Assembly: GCA_023436305.1 (NCBI GenBank) | Contig: JAEZJQ010000120.1 | Location: 1-52,735 of the forward strand | Length of the DNA stretch: 52,735 bases | DNA from: Bacillota bacterium | Lineage (GTDB): Bacteria > Bacillota > UBA4882 > UBA8346 | Direction of reading: 5' to 3' | Shown here: positions 18,532 to 26,754 of the stretch, piece after piece | How the letters are laid out: every line of letters starts with the position of its first letter | How positions within the stretch are numbered: position 1 is the first letter of the stretch | The notes under the pieces: generated by a model | What the model was told of the DNA's origin: nothing | The model's input: the letters and a program-made list of their open reading frames with translations, nothing else | Database searches by the model: none | Position numbers and translations under genes: made by a program

Positions 18532-19153
18532 CCCAGATCACCTCAATCTGATCATCCGTTAAATTACTGAACAATTGAATCGTATCCCGAATTCGCCGCT
18601 CGACGAGTCGTTGCTCCCGTTGGAACGAAGCCAATGAAAATTGCCGTCCGGACCCCGAATCGGTAAATCTAACCCGCAATTTTATTTTTTTAAAACCGCC
18701 ATAACCGGTTAAATCGGTTGTTCCGCTGAACACGGTACTACTGGTTGGAAGGTTGTGAAATTCCATCTTTACATCCAGCAGTTTAACTCCATCAATCAGT
18801 CCAATGCTGGTTTTAATCTTTTCGGTCAAAATCTCCTGATTTCGTTTTTGAATATCCAAAGTCCAGCCATTGCGAATCGCCAAACCTTCCTTGATAATCC
18901 GCCGGGTGGCGGGAAGGCCATTCCCGCTGGTATCCGCTTCGACAACTCCCGATACCGAATTTAAAATAGTCGTGGGTAGATTAAAAATTTTAAAGAGCGG
19001 CTGTACGATAATCAAAATGATCAGCAAACCGATCATCATTTTGGTCGCGCCCTTTAATTCGTTATTAGGCAGGATCATTTCCAAAAATCCCGCCAAAATC
19101 AGTACCGCGATTATCTTTTTGATCCAGTCGGCAATTTCAGTCATATGAATCAC
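18524..19153 (-). CDS. spoIIIAF: Stage III sporulation protein AF
   Basis: Two N-terminal membrane helices (about residues 10-28 and 38-58) followed by a soluble ring-building-motif domain; part of the mother-cell side of the sporulation channel. 209 residues from a GTG that overlaps the spoIIIAE stop by 4 bp. The ATG at 19144 is an alternative start better spaced from AGGTGA. Confidence 0.91.
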   Translation of the reverse strand: MIHMTEIADWIKKIIAVLILAGFLEMILPNNELKGATKMMIGLLIILIIVQPLFKIFNLPTTILNSVSGVVEADTSGNGLPATRRIIKEGLAIRNGWTLDIQKRNQEILTEKIKTSIGLIDGVKLLDVKMEFHNLPTSSTVFSGTTDLTGYGGFKKIKLRVRFTDSGSGRQFSLASFQREQRLVERRIRDTIQLFSNLTDDQIEVIWDD

Positions 19154-20307
19154 CTGGCTCCAAAATTGGCTACTCCCACCAAAATGGCTACGGCAATAAA
19201 AAACATCAATCCAACGATAGCTAACGCCCCGAATACATTAAAGAAAGTGTTACCGGCGGTTTGCAACGCGTCCGCCAAACGGCTGTTCCCCAATGGCTGA
19301 ACGGCGGCGCCGGTAAGTTGAAAGATCAGCGCCACCGCCAGGATTTTAAGCAAGGGAAAAATGGTGATTAGGAGGATTAATCCAAGGCCAAAGACACCCA
19401 ACCCCGCTTTTACCACAAGAGAACAACCAACGGCCATTTCCATGGTATCGGAGATGGCGCCGCCCACCACCGGCAAGAACGTTCCTGATAAATATTTGGC
19501 GGTTCTAAGGGCGGCACTGTCAGCCACTGATGCGGCAAATCCCCGGATAGTAATTAAACCGATAAACAAAGCCATAGCGGTCCCGAGTATACCCAATGCA
19601 ACGGTTTTCAAAAGGTTGGCCATTTTATTCACTTGAAAACCTTCCACTAGAAAACTAGCCATTCCCAAAATCCCCGCAAACATAATTAGCGGAAAGACCA
19701 AATTGTTAACCAAACCGGCAACCATCCCCACACTCGAAATTAACAGCGGGTGAACGATAGCGGTGGTAGTCAGGCCGCCTCCGGCCACAATTAATGTGAA
19801 CAGTAACGGCAATATCGCATACATAAAACTGGTCATTTCTCGCAAAGCCCCTCCGGCAATTGTAAAAGTTACTTTAAAACAATTCAAAACCAAGGCCATC
19901 ACCACTAAGAAACATAGACCAAATGCCAATTGACTGACCGTATCACTTTCAAAAGCGTGTTTGATATTTTGCAAAACCGCCAACGCCAGGGCGAGTAATA
20001 ATAACTCCCCCAGCAAGCGCAGATTAAATACCAATTCCCGTAAGAAATATTGGACAATATTTGTTCCAATCTTGTTCAAATCCCATTTCGGACCGGTTAC
20101 TCCCCATGATTTCAGGTCAAGCCGGGGTAAAAGTTTTTGAATGTCAGCATCCAAAGTTTCTAAAAACTTATTCATCCCGCTGAGATCCAATTCCGGCGCC
20201 TCGAATTGCAGAGTCTCGGCCCCTTTTGCGTCAGGCTGCGCCAGCCCTTCACCGGTTGCCATTAACAAAGCAATCAATATAAAAACCAACCAAAAACGCT
20301 TCTTCAT
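19150..20307 (-). CDS. spoIIIAE: Stage III sporulation protein AE
   Basis: Polytopic membrane protein of the SpoIIIA complex. A cleavable signal peptide (residues about 1-24 ending in GLAQ) precedes a short soluble stretch and several hydrophobic spans from about residue 90 to the end. The ATG at 20307 is favoured by GGAG 5 bp upstream; an ATG 12 bases earlier overlaps that site. There are 131 bp between spoIIIAD and this gene, wider than in Bacillus. Confidence 0.93.
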   Translation of the reverse strand: MKKRFWLVFILIALLMATGEGLAQPDAKGAETLQFEAPELDLSGMNKFLETLDADIQKLLPRLDLKSWGVTGPKWDLNKIGTNIVQYFLRELVFNLRLLGELLLLALALAVLQNIKHAFESDTVSQLAFGLCFLVVMALVLNCFKVTFTIAGGALREMTSFMYAILPLLFTLIVAGGGLTTTAIVHPLLISSVGMVAGLVNNLVFPLIMFAGILGMASFLVEGFQVNKMANLLKTVALGILGTAMALFIGLITIRGFAASVADSAALRTAKYLSGTFLPVVGGAISDTMEMAVGCSLVVKAGLGVFGLGLILLITIFPLLKILAVALIFQLTGAAVQPLGNSRLADALQTAGNTFFNVFGALAIVGLMFFIAVAILVGVANFGAR

Positions 20308-20450
20308 ATTCACTCCCATACGTTAAGAATCGAATCTTGTAAAATATGGAAACCGTTTTATTTATGTTGCTTTTCGTGGGTTTCGCGATTCATAAAAATT
20401 GAATTTTTAAGTGAACATGCGCGCTAATGTAATACGCCATACGCAAGATT

Positions 20451-20834
20451 CTAGAACATCTTCAATATCAGCTCCAACAATCCAACCATAATCGGAATGC
20501 CTAAAGTTAAAATAAATATTTTTCCCGCCAGTTCAATCTTGGCTGCCATACTGCCTTCACCGGCATCCTTGCATATTTGCGCGCCAAACCCCGCCAAATA
20601 GGCTAAACCTACGATTTTCACGATTAATTTCAGATAGGATAAATTAAGTTGGGTCTTAACCGCCAAATTGTTAAAGACCAGTAACACTTGATTGATATTC
20701 TTTATCAGCGCCGTCAAAATTAAACTGGCCGCCGCCACACTTAACAATACCGCAATTTCCGGACGCTCTTTCCGGACAATGATTAATAATACCGTTACCA
20801 TGAGCGCAGATCCCAGGATGGCATAAAAAGTCAA
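20451..20834 (-). CDS. spoIIIAD: Stage III sporulation protein AD
   Basis: Small membrane protein of 127 residues with about four hydrophobic spans, similar in build to SpoIIIAC. Starts at TTG, with GGAGGA about 8 bp before it. Follows spoIIIAC after 15 bp. Confidence 0.9.
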   Translation of the reverse strand: MTFYAILGSALMVTVLLIIVRKERPEIAVLLSVAAASLILTALIKNINQVLLVFNNLAVKTQLNLSYLKLIVKIVGLAYLAGFGAQICKDAGEGSMAAKIELAGKIFILTLGIPIMVGLLELILKMF

Positions 20835-20849
20835 ACCCGAATTCCTCCT

Positions 20850-21047
20850 TCACAACCCGAAAACCGCGCGTACATCACTAAATAACCGTTGAATTAATTG
20901 AATGACCATCAGCAGCACAATAACTACTCCGGCCAGAGTTAGCATTTGCGCTTGCTCTTCTTTCCCCGCCTGCTTCAAAACCATATTCAACACGGATATC
21001 AAAATCCCAATCCCGGCAATCCGAAAAATTAAATTAATATCCATCAT
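20850..21047 (-). CDS. spoIIIAC: Stage III sporulation protein AC
   Basis: 65 residues with two membrane helices joined by a charged turn (KQAGKEEQAQM), the standard size and pattern for SpoIIIAC. GAGGTGG precedes a pair of ATG codons. The 153 bp upstream, towards spoIIIAB, hold a heptamer repeat. Confidence 0.92.
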   Translation of the reverse strand: MMDINLIFRIAGIGILISVLNMVLKQAGKEEQAQMLTLAGVVIVLLMVIQLIQRLFSDVRAVFGL

Positions 21048-21145
21048 CCACCTCAGAAAAAGGTAAAGTGTAAAGAATCAAGGGTCAAGTGAAAAGTTCA
21101 TTTCTCCCAAATTATTATCATTTTAGTTCTGATCCCTAATCCATT

Positions 21146-21187
21146 ACTCGTAACTCGTAACTCGGGACTCGTGACTCGTAACCCGTA
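21146..21187. repeat. Six tandem 7-bp repeats within the spoIIIA operon
   Basis: Units on the plus strand: ACTCGTA, ACTCGTA, ACTCGGG, ACTCGTG, ACTCGTA, ACCCGTA. It lies between spoIIIAB and spoIIIAC, where Bacillus has almost no gap. Confidence 0.85.
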
Positions 21188-21200
21188 CACTCATAACTTT

Positions 21201-21719
21201 CTATATCAGACATAAAACCAAAACCGCTCCCGTTGCAAATCCCAAATAACGAAACAGATTCAGTTTTTTATGTTGATCGGTTTCAGCGAGATTCAGATTA
21301 TTCTGGAGCCGTGATTGGCATAATTTAATTTTCTCGCATTGATCTTCCCGGTCAGTGCTTCCCAGGTAATCTCCCAATTCATTCAAAATTAGAAAATCAC
21401 TCTGGTTTAAAAAACCGGAACCGGCCTGTACAGGATAATTCCGCCATGCTCCCTTTAATTCCGCGCCGGAGCCAAAAGTTACCGACCGGGCAAGTTTCTC
21501 AAATCCATACGCCAAATCACGGTCATCTATCCCCCGGGCGATTCTGGCAAACACTTCGGGGAGCAAATTGCCTTGGTAATAGATTTCGACTTTTAAGATC
21601 TCCAAGATATGGAGCCAGATTTTTAACAACCGGCACCGGCCGGTCAAACGGTTTGATAAACCAAAACCTATTAGCGAACTGGCTCCTACCACCAATAAAG
21701 CCCCCATTATTTTTAACAT
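21201..21719 (-). CDS. spoIIIAB: Stage III sporulation protein AB
   Basis: 172 residues with a short N-terminal membrane helix (about 5-20), a helical cytosolic domain resembling GspF-type secretion platform proteins, and a C-terminal hydrophobic helix. Family features include the early LEILKVEIYYQGNLLPEVF segment. GAGG is spaced 8 bp from the ATG. Confidence 0.92.
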   Translation of the reverse strand: MLKIMGALLVVGASSLIGFGLSNRLTGRCRLLKIWLHILEILKVEIYYQGNLLPEVFARIARGIDDRDLAYGFEKLARSVTFGSGAELKGAWRNYPVQAGSGFLNQSDFLILNELGDYLGSTDREDQCEKIKLCQSRLQNNLNLAETDQHKKLNLFRYLGFATGAVLVLCLI

Positions 21720-21835
21720 CCACGGTTCCTCACGAATCTATATTCCACCATCGTAATCTCATCCTTTCACTCCAATTCGACCACTATTACTCCGGTGATT
21801 ACAATTCATATTGCTTACGCCATTGATTTACGCTT

Positions 21836-22855
21836 CTATTTTTCTAATCCCCAAAGTTCCCGCCCGGCGGCCCCGGACCGTACACTTTCCACAGTCCCAA
21901 TTCCCAGCCGGTTGCTTAAAAAGACCAGGCGTTCCACCGCCCCTGAATTCAATAGTTTCTTTAATCCCGGCCGGCTTCCTGCTTCCGATAAATTCCGGGC
22001 ATGGGCGGTGGCAATAAAGCTTACACCAGCATTAATAATATCTTCAATCATTGCAATATCTTCGTGGCGGCCTATCTCATCGGTGGCAATTAATTGGGGA
22101 TTCATACTCCGGAGCAGCAGATAAACCCCGAATGTTTTCGGACAACCGTCAAGAATATCGGTATGAGGCCCAACATCCAATTGGGCGATTCCTTGATAGC
22201 TTCCGGCTATTTCAGACCGTTCATCCACAAGTCCGATATGCAATGGCGGTATCGCCAACCGGGTCACCCCAGTGCTTAACTCCCGGATAATTTCCCGAAG
22301 CAAGGTGGTCTTCCCGCAAGCGGGTGGTGACAAAATCAAAGTCTTTAATATTCGCCCATCCTGCCATAATAACGGTAGTAACGGCCGGGCGATCCCCCGG
22401 ACCTCCCGGGCGATCCTAAAATTAAGGCTGGATATGTTCCGCATAAACTTGATTTGCCCGGAGTTTATAATAACCCTCCCGCAAAAACCAACCCGGTGGC
22501 CTCCCGGCAACGCCAGATATCCCTTGGCGATCTCTTCGTCCAACGCGTAAAAGGAGCTGGTGGTGATTGAACCGATGACCTTTTTCAGCAAGTCGGGAGT
22601 AACCACTAAAGCATGTGCCGGTTGGGAGGTGATATCACCGTTGCGTTTCAACCAAATACGTTCCCCGCCACAGTTTAATTCAAACGGCCGATTGATTCTC
22701 AACCTCAGTTCAATGATTCTTACATAAGCGCATTCCGGAACCCCGGCAAGGATTTCCCTTAATTCTTCCGGAAAAAACCGCAATACCTCCGGCCACCGGT
22801 TCAACTCCGGAACCGGTTCATTACTCGCGAGATCGCTTTTCTGTTCGGCACCCAT
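21836..22855 (-). CDS. spoIIIAA: Stage III sporulation protein AA (ATPase)
   Basis: Secretion-type ATPase of the mother-cell SpoIIIA machine. Walker A SPPACGKTTL with K182, the Walker B region near VDERSEIAG, and the IATDEIG and ATAHA motifs are seen. 339 residues. First gene of the operon; a sigma-E-like promoter is proposed at 22881-22906. The 116 bp after it, before spoIIIAB, are unusually long for this operon and show no clear gene. Confidence 0.95.
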   Translation of the reverse strand: MGAEQKSDLASNEPVPELNRWPEVLRFFPEELREILAGVPECAYVRIIELRLRINRPFELNCGGERIWLKRNGDITSQPAHALVVTPDLLKKVIGSITTSSFYALDEEIAKGYLALPGGHRVGFCGRVIINSGQIKFMRNISSLNFRIAREVRGIARPLLPLLWQDGRILKTLILSPPACGKTTLLREIIRELSTGVTRLAIPPLHIGLVDERSEIAGSYQGIAQLDVGPHTDILDGCPKTFGVYLLLRSMNPQLIATDEIGRHEDIAMIEDIINAGVSFIATAHARNLSEAGSRPGLKKLLNSGAVERLVFLSNRLGIGTVESVRSGAAGRELWGLEK

Positions 22856-22880
22856 GTCTCACTCTTTCATCTCTTTAAAA

Positions 22881-22906
22881 CTAGTATGGCGCTTCCTAAA
22901 TAACAT
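22881..22906 (-). promoter_or_regulatory. Possible sigma-E promoter of the spoIIIA operon
   Basis: Minus strand: ATGTT (22902-22906), 13-bp spacer, CATACTAG (22881-22888), close to the Bacillus sigma-E consensus ATMTT-N14-CATAYAMT. Sigma-E control of spoIIIA is established in Bacillus; the site here is my reading. Confidence 0.45.
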
Positions 22907-22927
22907 ATCAATGATAAGCGCTATACT

Positions 22928-22972
22928 TTGAAAAAACGTTCTCTTTTGACTATAATATTTAGAGAACGTTTT
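22928..22972 (+). promoter_or_regulatory. Promoter overlapping a 12-bp inverted repeat
   Basis: Plus strand: TTGAAA (22928-22933), 17-bp spacer, TATAAT (22951-22956). The arms AAAACGTTCTCT (22933-22944) and AGAGAACGTTTT (22961-22972) form a perfect inverted repeat across the -10. No protein gene follows; the terminator at 22990-23037 would stop transcription within about 75 nt. Confidence 0.5.
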
Positions 22973-22989
22973 ACTAGATAATTCCAATA

Positions 22990-23037
22990 AATAAGCCCGT
23001 CCTTTTATAATATCTATGGGGACGGGCTTATTTTTAT
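22990..23037. terminator. Bidirectional intrinsic terminator
   Basis: Perfect 13-bp stem AATAAGCCCGTCC with a 17-nt loop, flanked by TTTTT on the plus strand and TTATT on the minus strand. It ends the zinc-ribbon gene at 23131 and any plus-strand transcript from 22963. Confidence 0.85.
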
Positions 23038-23130
23038 GACTATGTTTCGTGAGTTTCTTGCGCTAACCCGGAACAGACGCGCTTTGACAGGCGTAAACAA
23101 TCCAACAAACGGTCTACCCATAAATCCCGG

Positions 23131-23562
23131 TTATGCTTGAGCTGTCGTTTCGTGACTTATTTTGGGGGTATCCGTATGGGTCACCGTGACTTTCCCGCAT
23201 TCCGGACAAACCATCTCATTATCCCCGGATTCATCCTCAAAGCTAATTGTCTCGTTACAATGAGGGCAGGTGCATTCCCGTAATGATCCTTGCGGTTCCC
23301 TGGAGAATAGAATATCTGATTCTTCGTCATCCTCGCCGGCATTATAAAAATATTTCTCCAACGTACTGAGGTCCTCATCAATGGCTTCAATGTATTCCGC
23401 AAATTCATTCTGGGAACCATCCATTTCATCCAAATTTTTGGCGACCCCATCGCAAAAATCCAGCAACCCATCCCAAACCAGTTTTTGTTTTTCATTTTCC
23501 GGGTATCCCGCGCCTTCGACCAGACCACGCAAATATGCCGATTTTTCTTTTAGATCATGCAT
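23131..23562 (-). CDS. CD1247 N-terminal-domain protein with zinc ribbon
   Basis: 143 residues. A helical acidic N-terminal domain (HDLKEKSAYLRGLVEG ... LDEDLSTLEKYF-like pattern) is followed by a C-terminal zinc ribbon with CPHC and CPEC pairs. It resembles the small clostridial proteins named after CD1247, sometimes labelled AraC-like without support. The ATG at 23562 is set by AAAGGAG 8 bp upstream. Cytosolic; function unknown. It stands alone with a terminator at its end. The 158 bp upstream show nothing convincing. Confidence 0.8.
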   Translation of the reverse strand: MHDLKEKSAYLRGLVEGAGYPENEKQKLVWDGLLDFCDGVAKNLDEMDGSQNEFAEYIEAIDEDLSTLEKYFYNAGEDDEESDILFSREPQGSLRECTCPHCNETISFEDESGDNEMVCPECGKVTVTHTDTPKISHETTAQA

Positions 23563-23738
23563 TATGAACACTCCTTTCACGAGATAGTATCCCTTGTACA
23601 GGCATGCTTAATACCAAATTGGATGGTTTAGCAGGGAAAAGGGCATTAAACCAATGAAGGCAATTACAGAGGTAACCGGGGGATGAAAATGAACCGCAAA
23701 TGGGGGAGATTTACTTTGGCGCGCGTACTTTCGACTGT

Positions 23739-24395
23739 TTAAATATGGCGAATCTCTTCGCCGGGTGATTGCCCAACGATCTCATCTTCACAATAGAGTT
23801 TCCGGATGGCGTCCTTATAACTATTGACCTCCAGTTTTTTAAGCACATTCCGGATATGGGAACGAACCGTATATAAAGTAATATTCAGGTTACGTGAAAT
23901 CTCATCCGGTTTTAATCCTTGTCTTAGCAAGTCAAAAACGTTCTTTTCGGCACATGTCAAGACCACCAGACGAAATTCCTTGATCCGATCTTGAACCGCA
24001 TTCATGAATATTTTCGGTACCGGATTTTTATGAAGATAATGGATAGTTTGCGGGAGCACATTCAAGTAGTTTTTGGGTATATAGGAATAACCGCCCCGTA
24101 AGAATGTGTTATACATCGTATTCGGGTCTTCATTATAAGTTAAAAAGATGGCTTGCAACTCCTTTTTCTTTTTTAACTCGCTATAAACACGGAATCCGTC
24201 TTCCTTGGTCTGGTCCAATTGCAAATCAATCAAGATAAAGTCAAAATCGATAATATTCCCAAGTTTAATCGCCTGTTCCACATTCTCGGCGATACCCACG
24301 ACTAAAAATTCCGGAAAATAATTTAACTGCCTGGTAATCAGGTTTTGCCAGGAAGGTTCATCCTCAACGATAAAAATCTTGATCAGGTCATCCAT
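23739..24395 (-). CDS. Orphan response regulator, LuxR/NarL type
   Basis: Two-domain regulator of 218 residues. The receiver domain has acidic E11-D12, phospho-acceptor D57, T86 and K108. The C-terminal LuxR-type helix-turn-helix spans about 150-205 (GLKPDEISRNLNITLYTVRSHIRNVLKKL). The ATG at 24395 follows GGAGGG by 9 bp. Its natural partner kinase, just upstream in the same direction, is reduced to a fragment with stop codons (24475-24663), so it is either phosphorylated by another kinase or acts unphosphorylated. Targets unknown. Confidence 0.9.
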   Translation of the reverse strand: MDDLIKIFIVEDEPSWQNLITRQLNYFPEFLVVGIAENVEQAIKLGNIIDFDFILIDLQLDQTKEDGFRVYSELKKKKELQAIFLTYNEDPNTMYNTFLRGGYSYIPKNYLNVLPQTIHYLHKNPVPKIFMNAVQDRIKEFRLVVLTCAEKNVFDLLRQGLKPDEISRNLNITLYTVRSHIRNVLKKLEVNSYKDAIRKLYCEDEIVGQSPGEEIRHI

Positions 24396-24474
24396 AAACT
24401 TATACCCTCCCATTACTCAACCGCATTTATAGGGGATAATTATATAAAAGTTAAAACTTCTCCAAAGAACGGAG

Positions 24475-24663
24475 TTATTCATTAATCCTTCCCCAAACCG
24501 GCCTTTTATGGGTTAATCGAGACATGTATAAGCCCAGTCCGAAATTTCCCGGGCCTTTGGTGGTAAACATTTCCTGAAATATTTTCGGTTGGACCTCTTC
24601 CGGTATGCCTTTCGAGTAACACGCACTGTAAATACCATTTTTTACAATTCTGCTTCCCGATGA
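24475..24663 (-). pseudogene. Histidine kinase C-terminal fragment
   Basis: A minus-strand frame of 62 codons ending in TAA reads as the end of a HATPase domain: VKNG, SKGIPEEVQPKIFQEMFTTK (F and G1 boxes) and GPGNFGLGLYMSRL (G2 box). A TGA interrupts the same frame at 24664-24666. Thirteen more in-frame codons, starting at an ATG near 24705, precede it, then a TAG. The dimerisation and sensor parts are missing. It lies directly upstream of the response regulator, where a partner kinase would sit. No start suits it, so I call it a decayed gene. Confidence 0.75.
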
Positions 24664-24829
24664 TCAGTTCAATGACAAAAAAACATTATTCTTTATTTCG
24701 TCCATTTCTCCCGAAATCCTCTAATTTAAATTTGATTTTCAATTATTTCAATAAATTTTAGATTTCCTCCCCGTGCGCCCATTAAGCCCGGTTATTTCTT
24801 AAAAAAATAATTTTCTGGCAGTTTGAAAG

Positions 24830-24936
24830 TGTCGAATGTCACATTTATGGTTTGTTCACGAAAGACCCCTGAAAACTTAGGGCGATCCAAGACTGTTTTT
24901 ACCAGATATAGCAGGATACTATTGGAATTTGTCGAA
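24830..24936. promoter_or_regulatory. Two Spo0A-box-like sites before the diguanylate cyclase gene
   Basis: TGTCGAA occurs at 24830-24836 and again, as TTTGTCGAAAA, at 24930-24936, exactly 100 bp apart. The Bacillus 0A box core is TGTCGAA. The second site falls within the spacer of a possible promoter. Confidence 0.4.
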
Positions 24937-24949
24937 AATATATTATTAT
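24922..24949 (+). promoter_or_regulatory. Possible promoter of the diguanylate cyclase gene
   Basis: TTGGAA (24922-24927), 16-bp spacer, TATTAT (24944-24949). A leader of about 135 nt would precede the ATG at 25090. Weak consensus, but placed in an A+T-rich stretch that otherwise holds no gene. Confidence 0.4.
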
Positions 24950-25089
24950 AGAATGTTAATAGTATTATTGTGAAATTGTCATTGGCTGCGGCTAAGAATT
25001 GCAACGGGTGTAAAGAGACTTTCGGCAAGAGAACAGATGACCCGGAAAATCAATTTCCTATCACCCTGCTCGGAGGAGGACCGGATACC

Positions 25090-26238
25090 ATGGGCATCGA
25101 TACACCGCATCCAAGAAACGGCGAAACGCAACCGGCGAGTCAGAGGGACCTATACAGGCTTCTGCTCGCGGACGAGACAATCCGGGGGGAACAAGTCGCC
25201 TGGATGTTCCGTTGGATACTTTATGGCATCGTGCTGTGCCTGGCCATGGTTAAACAGTTCCTGCTGGGGCAGAGCGCGGGCCTCTTAGGCATGGCCCTGT
25301 GTGTCGTGCCCATTCTCTACAACATCCTCCTCATTCCGCTGATCCGCAGACGTGCGGTATATTCTTGGATTAGGTACCTTTCGGTAACCATCGATATTTT
25401 GAGCCTGACCCTGTTCAACGCTTACGACACCTTCAACACCTCAATCTACACGCCGGTGACCTCGGCGACCCTCTTGCTCTACCAAGCACTCGTCTTCCTC
25501 GCCTCACTCAGGATGGACCGCATGCTGATCGTCTATTCCACCCTCTTGTCCATCGCCCTCATGAACGCCCTGTATGCTGTGGCATCCCCCGGTTTCAACC
25601 CGGAAATCACCGCGCAGCTCATTAGCGTGGGAATCGCGGGGCAAATATACCGGTCACTGTACCTTGCCATCAGCGGCATCCTCCTCCTGTTTATCCCCGA
25701 CACGATCAAGCGGCTTCTCCTGACCCAGCAGAACATCTACGAAGACTACAGGAAAACTTACGAGATGGCCAGAAAGGATACCCTGACGGGGCTTACGAAC
25801 CGTCGCGGCCTCGACCAGCGGTTGGCGCAGGAAATGGCCATCGCCCGCGAAAACGGCACACGCCTGGCTGTGTTCTTCCTCGACCTGGACCGCTTCAAGC
25901 CGGTGAACGACACCCATGGCCACGAGGCCGGCGACGCAGTTCTTAGGGAAACAGCCAGGCGCCTCGTATCGGCGGTGCGGAACGGAGACCTAGTTGCGCG
26001 GATCGGGGGAGATGAATTCGTAATACTGCTTACGCCCATGGAGAGTGCGGCTTCCTGTCGCACGTTAAAACGGCGCATAACGGACTATATAGAGAAGCCG
26101 TATGATCTAGGCGGAATGACGGTACACATAGGGGTAAGCATCGGCATCGCAGTGTTCTCGAATGAAGAAACAACGCCTGACGGGCTCGTCGAAAAAGCCG
26201 ATCTGGCGATGCTAGCGGCGAAAAAGCGCAGACGCTAA
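25090..26238 (+). CDS. Membrane-bound diguanylate cyclase (GGDEF)
   Basis: Makes cyclic di-GMP from two GTP. Residues about 40-215 form six or so membrane helices without a known sensor signature. A short coiled linker leads to the GGDEF domain with DTLTGLTNRR, DLDRFKPVND and an intact GGDEF at 306-310. RNGD at 297-300 gives an RxxD inhibitory site five residues before GGDEF. I take the ATG at 25090, as GGAGGA lies 9 bp upstream; a longer frame exists from 24970. The gene is visibly G+C-richer than its neighbours and sits on the opposite strand between a decayed kinase and an IS3 remnant, suggesting transfer. Confidence 0.92.
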   Translation: MGIDTPHPRNGETQPASQRDLYRLLLADETIRGEQVAWMFRWILYGIVLCLAMVKQFLLGQSAGLLGMALCVVPILYNILLIPLIRRRAVYSWIRYLSVTIDILSLTLFNAYDTFNTSIYTPVTSATLLLYQALVFLASLRMDRMLIVYSTLLSIALMNALYAVASPGFNPEITAQLISVGIAGQIYRSLYLAISGILLLFIPDTIKRLLLTQQNIYEDYRKTYEMARKDTLTGLTNRRGLDQRLAQEMAIARENGTRLAVFFLDLDRFKPVNDTHGHEAGDAVLRETARRLVSAVRNGDLVARIGGDEFVILLTPMESAASCRTLKRRITDYIEKPYDLGGMTVHIGVSIGIAVFSNEETTPDGLVEKADLAMLAAKKRRR

Positions 26239-26250
26239 GATATGGAATTA

Positions 26251-26299
26251 AAAAAACACCTGTGGGACTAACAAGAAAAATTAATTCCACGGTGTTTTT
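26251..26299 (+). terminator. Terminator after the diguanylate cyclase gene
   Basis: Stem AAAAACACC-GTGG pairing with CCAC-GGTGTTTTT with one bulge on each side; T-run at the end. A second pairing, TGGAATTAA with TTAATTCCA, overlaps it. Confidence 0.65.
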
Positions 26300-26307
26300 G
26301 TTTACTT

Positions 26308-26456
26308 TGACGCAAGCTAAACGAAAGGTCCTTGAGTATATCGAAATTGACTATAATCGAGAACGACATCATTCTTTGATTGGCTATATATCACCCCCGG
26401 AAAACTTGGAAAATAATGCGCTGAATTTAGTCTCTAATCAAACGGGGGAAGATTAA
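26308..26456 (+). pseudogene. IS3-family transposase C-terminal remnant
   Basis: A plus-strand frame to the TAA at 26454-26456 reads AKRKVLEYIEIDYNRERHHS followed by GYISPPENLE, the last part of the DDE integrase domain of IS3 OrfB proteins (pattern YI-x3-YN-x2-R-x-HS-x3-GY-x-SP). The catalytic Asp residues and orfA are missing, and no clear terminal repeats remain. Confidence 0.8.
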
Positions 26457-26475
26457 TTATTTAAAATCAGCATGC

Positions 26476-26507
26476 AAAAATCGGGAGTCTTTAACCGCTC
26501 CCGATTT
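26476..26507 (-). terminator. Terminator of tRNA-Pro
   Basis: Minus strand: stem AAATCGGGAG / CTCCCGATTT with a 10-nt loop, then TT. It lies just 12 bp past the CCA end. Confidence 0.8.
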
Positions 26508-26518
26508 AGAGTTTTAAA

Positions 26519-26595
26519 TGGTCGGGGCGACAGGATTCGAACCTACGACCCCCTGCGCCCAAGGCAGGTGCGCTACCAAGCTGCGCTACGCCCCG
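26519..26595 (-). tRNA. tRNA-Pro (UGG)
   Basis: Cloverleaf on the minus strand: acceptor CGGGGCG / CGCCCCG, D arm GCGC ... GCGC, anticodon stem CCTGC / GCAGG with loop CTTGGGC (anticodon TGG), TTCGAAT T-loop, discriminator A and an encoded CCA end (26519-26521). Confidence 0.97.
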
Positions 26596-26650
26596 AAAAT
26601 AATCCATGAAATAATAAAAAAATTAATTGATAATTGAATGACGCTAATCT

Positions 26651-26679
26651 AGTATACCGTAAAAAAGCCACAACGTCAA
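26651..26679 (-). promoter_or_regulatory. Sigma-A promoter of tRNA-Pro
   Basis: Minus strand: TTGACG (26674-26679), 17-bp spacer, TATACT (26651-26656). A strong stable-RNA type promoter about 55 bp before the mature 5' end. Confidence 0.75.
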
Positions 26680-26754
26680 GAACCGGAATCACGATAAGCG
26701 TAAAAGAATAAAAGTTAAAAGTTGAAAATAACTTGTAACCGTTAACTTTCAAAT

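Noticed and set aside
21146..21187. CRISPR-like direct repeats
   Set aside because: Units are 7 bp with no spacers; this is a simple tandem repeat.
23690..23740. A 17-codon plus-strand frame after a G-rich stretch
   Set aside because: Too short, without recognisable family features; overlaps the regulator gene's end.
24792..25028. Possible 78-residue minus-strand protein
   Set aside because: It overlaps the cyclase promoter region, has no ribosome site and low-complexity sequence.
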